DNA of 64,000 nucleotides from Collinsella aerofaciens (lineage in GTDB: Bacteria; Actinomycetota; Coriobacteriia; Coriobacteriales; Coriobacteriaceae): assembly GCF_009876115.1 (NCBI RefSeq), contig NZ_WWSY01000011.1, positions 13,738 to 77,737 of the forward strand, given 5' to 3'. Below are positions 62,390 through 64,000 of this stretch, piece after piece; position 1 is the stretch's first letter, and the number at the start of each line of letters is the position of its first letter. Under the pieces are notes generated by a model. That model ran no database searches. It was not told the origin of the DNA and saw nothing but the letters and a program-made list of their open reading frames with translations. The position numbers were made by a program, and so were the translations under genes.

Positions 62390-63160
62390 ATGATCAAAGC
62401 CGCGTTTTTCGATATCGACGGTACGCTGCTGAGCTTTAAGACCCACCGGATTCCGGCGTCGGCGCAGCAGGTGCTCGACAGCTTTCGCGAGCAGGGAATT
62501 GCGTGCGTGATCGCCACGGGCCGTCCGACCTACCAGATGCCGGACTGGCTGTTCGACCTGGGCTGGGATGCGTACATTACGCTTTCGGGCCAGCACTGCT
62601 TTGATGGCAAGGGCGTTTACCGCAGCTGCCCGATCGATCCGGACGACGTCGCGGCGATCGTGGACCAGGTGGCGCAGGGGTGCTACGACTCGCTGTGCAT
62701 GCAGGGCGAGAACTCGTTTGTGAACCGTCTATCCGAGCGCGTGGTGACGGCCGGCAGCAACGCGGGAATTGTCTACCACGAGGAGCCGTTTGAGCACGCC
62801 TTTGACGCGCCGGTCTACCAGTTTTGCGCCTTTGTGGATCCGGCCGACGAGCATATCGTGACCGACGCCGTGTCGCATTCGCTCACCACGCGCTGGTGCG
62901 ACCTGTTCTGCGACATTATTCCCGCTAACGGCGGCAAGGACCTGGGTGTGGCGGCGACGCTCGAGCGGCTTGGTATCGACGCGAGCGAGGCGATTGCCTT
63001 TGGCGACGGCGAGAACGACCTGTCGATGTTTGCCGCCGTGGGCACGAGCGTGGCCATGGGCAACGCGCAGGATACCGTGAAGGCCGCGGCGACCTACGTG
63101 ACGACCGCCGTAGACGACGACGGCATCTACAACGCCGCCGAGCACTTTGGCCTGCTATAG
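62390..63160 (+). CDS. Cof-type HAD-IIB family phosphatase
   Basis: A 256-aa HAD hydrolase. Motif I is AAFFDIDGTLLSF, motif II is VIATGRPTYQ, motif III Lys lies in NGGKDLGV and motif IV is AFGDGENDLSMF. The cap is type IIB, inserted between motifs II and III. Members dephosphorylate sugar phosphates or cofactors such as FMN or PLP precursors; the substrate here is open. Seven bases separate it from the ABC-F gene, so both are probably one transcript. A REP-like palindrome region begins ten bases after the stop. Confidence 0.92.
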   Translation: MIKAAFFDIDGTLLSFKTHRIPASAQQVLDSFREQGIACVIATGRPTYQMPDWLFDLGWDAYITLSGQHCFDGKGVYRSCPIDPDDVAAIVDQVAQGCYDSLCMQGENSFVNRLSERVVTAGSNAGIVYHEEPFEHAFDAPVYQFCAFVDPADEHIVTDAVSHSLTTRWCDLFCDIIPANGGKDLGVAATLERLGIDASEAIAFGDGENDLSMFAAVGTSVAMGNAQDTVKAAATYVTTAVDDDGIYNAAEHFGLL

Positions 63161-63169
63161 CTACGGATT

Positions 63170-63235
63170 CGGCACTTGGGGACGTTCCTTTTGCGCCGGC
63201 AGTCGGGGGCACTCCTTGCGGGGCGTGTCCCCGCT
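63170..63235. repeat. REP-like GGGGAC repeat
   Basis: GGCACTTGGGGACGTTCC matches the cores at 49989 and 50041. GCGGGG/CCCCGC forms a hairpin near the end that is followed by TTTGTTTT and may also end the upstream transcript. Confidence 0.6.
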
Positions 63236-63302
63236 TTGTTTTCGTCCCGTGCGTTTTGTGAAACACGGTTAACTTTTTAGACAACGTAGTAAGACATAGG
63301 CA

Positions 63303-63333
63303 ACTTTTGCGGTAAAGTAAATCAAGCAAAAGT
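63303..63333. promoter_or_regulatory. Inverted repeat upstream of DtxR/MntR-type gene
   Basis: ACTTTTGC and GCAAAAGT are exact inverse arms separated by 15 bases, 40 bases before the ATG. Candidate operator or autoregulatory site; the arms are farther apart than in known MntR boxes. Confidence 0.4.
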
Positions 63334-63372
63334 ATCCAAAGGCTAACTAGAAGCCATCGCGAAAGGCGGCCC

Positions 63373-63762
63373 ATGGCCCTGCGTGAATCTGGAGAAGACT
63401 ATCTCGAATCTATTTATGTGCTCTCGGAGCGCCAGGGCGTCGTTCGCTCGATTGACGTTGCCGAATACCTGGGCGTAACCAAGGCAAGCGTCTCTAAAGC
63501 CATGGCTGCCTTGGAGAGCAACGGCTACGTGGAGATGGGCAAACGCGATGTGCATCTGACGGAACGCGGTCTTGAGGTCGCCCGTCAGATGTGGGAGCGC
63601 CACTGCTTTTTCGTGGGGTTGCTGGAGGATGCAGGCGTTTCGGCTGAGGTTGCGTCGCAAGAGGGCTGCCACATGGAGCACTGCCTGAGCGAGGAGAGCT
63701 TTGAGAAGTTAAGGGCGATGTTGGGGCGGGAAGATGTGGCGGGCCCAACAACGGAAGCCTAA
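63373..63762 (+). CDS. Metal-dependent DtxR/MntR-family transcriptional regulator
   Basis: A 129-aa repressor. The N-terminal winged helix (VVRSIDVAEYLGVTKASVSK) is followed by the dimerisation and metal domain. Metal-site positions match B. subtilis MntR: Asp9 and Glu12 (GEDYLES), His in WERHCFF, and the E..xEH pattern in EGCHMEHCLS. It therefore probably senses Mn or Fe. No SH3-like C-terminal domain is present, as in MntR. GAAAGGCGG precedes the ATG. No transporter gene is adjacent within the window; the CDF transporter at 16028 could be a target. Confidence 0.9.
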   Translation: MALRESGEDYLESIYVLSERQGVVRSIDVAEYLGVTKASVSKAMAALESNGYVEMGKRDVHLTERGLEVARQMWERHCFFVGLLEDAGVSAEVASQEGCHMEHCLSEESFEKLRAMLGREDVAGPTTEA

Positions 63763-64000
63763 CTGACTCACAGTGGCGCGGAGTTCGCGCAAAGCGCGAA
63801 CCAGCGACCGGGACCAGTAGCCCCACCAACTAAGTCCAACTCAGACAAGGAACCCCGCCAACAAGCGATGCCCAAGAACCACCAGCGATGTCACCGCAGG
63901 CCGGGGCCGGGCTTGGTTTTGAAAACATTCCGCACTGATATTTTCTGTATTGAAGACGTCGATGATGCACCCGTATACCATTGACGTCGACACCATCAGA
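63763..64000. other. Terminal intergenic sequence
   Basis: It holds one short hairpin, GTTCGCGCAAAGCGCGAAC (63785-63803), without a T-run. The last ~90 bases are less GC-rich and may lead into a gene beyond the window. No ORF is supported. Confidence 0.4.

Noticed and set aside
63763..64000. tRNA or small RNA at the window end
   Set aside because: One hairpin only; no cloverleaf or promoter-terminator pair could be drawn.

Overview
The window is a compact, GC-rich bacterial chromosome segment whose gene families, short intergenic spacers and codon use fit the actinobacterial class Coriobacteriia. Collinsella or a close gut relative is my best inference; no rRNA is present to confirm it. About fifty protein genes are supported. 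I see no tRNA, rRNA, CRISPR array, prophage or intact transposase gene.

Layout. 1-8.6 kb: the end of an AddA/RecB-like nuclease, dnaE, a SWIM/SNF2 helicase and a superoxide reductase. 8.7-13 kb: a degenerate NAD-synthetase-like protein, then ruvC-ruvA-ruvB. 13-19.3 kb: fhs, a membrane protein, a cation-diffusion transporter, a zinc-ribbon protein and a small PH-like protein. 19.3-23.6 kb, minus strand: a secreted phospholipase C-like gene interrupted by an amber codon, and two tandem paralogous lipoproteins. 24-25.5 kb: fchA-folD, which with fhs forms the folate one-carbon branch. 25.5-29.6 kb: an AT-rich MITE-like element, a C69 dipeptidase, a phasin-like protein and a UbiB-family kinase. 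29.7-34.8 kb: a cobalamin riboswitch followed by two surface proteins built from transcobalamin-like DUF4430 domains, the larger also carrying a beta-propeller-like region. 34.9-44 kb: two GtrA proteins, class III fructose-bisphosphatase, a DegV protein, a TIM-barrel-like protein, an rRNA methyltransferase and an atypical MetRS-like enzyme. 44-51.4 kb: queuosine genes queH, queA and tgt, interleaved with structured repeats, a coiled-coil membrane protein and an SDR. 51.6-56.4 kb: a LOG protein, a DinJ/YafQ toxin-antitoxin pair, DegV, a HAD phosphatase and an M20 dipeptidase. 56.6-60.3 kb: pstSCAB. 60.5-64 kb: an ABC-F protein, a Cof-type phosphatase and a DtxR/MntR-type regulator.

The strongest candidate for an undescribed system is the riboswitch-controlled surface pair at 29.7-34.8 kb. 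It looks like a Gram-positive device for capturing cobalamin at the cell surface, combining transcobalamin-like domains with a propeller. The second is a set of structured intergenic repeats. Two ~165-nt elements (46610 and 49803) start 0-2 nt after stop codons and share a conserved frame, but carry an unrelated, perfectly paired 15-bp stem in each copy. Three copies of a smaller palindrome (577, 53116, 56388) show the same pattern. Other points of interest are a probable NadE pseudoenzyme, a FolD that lacks the cyclohydrolase lysine but sits beside FchA, and a MetRS-like enzyme with a degenerate KMSKS loop.
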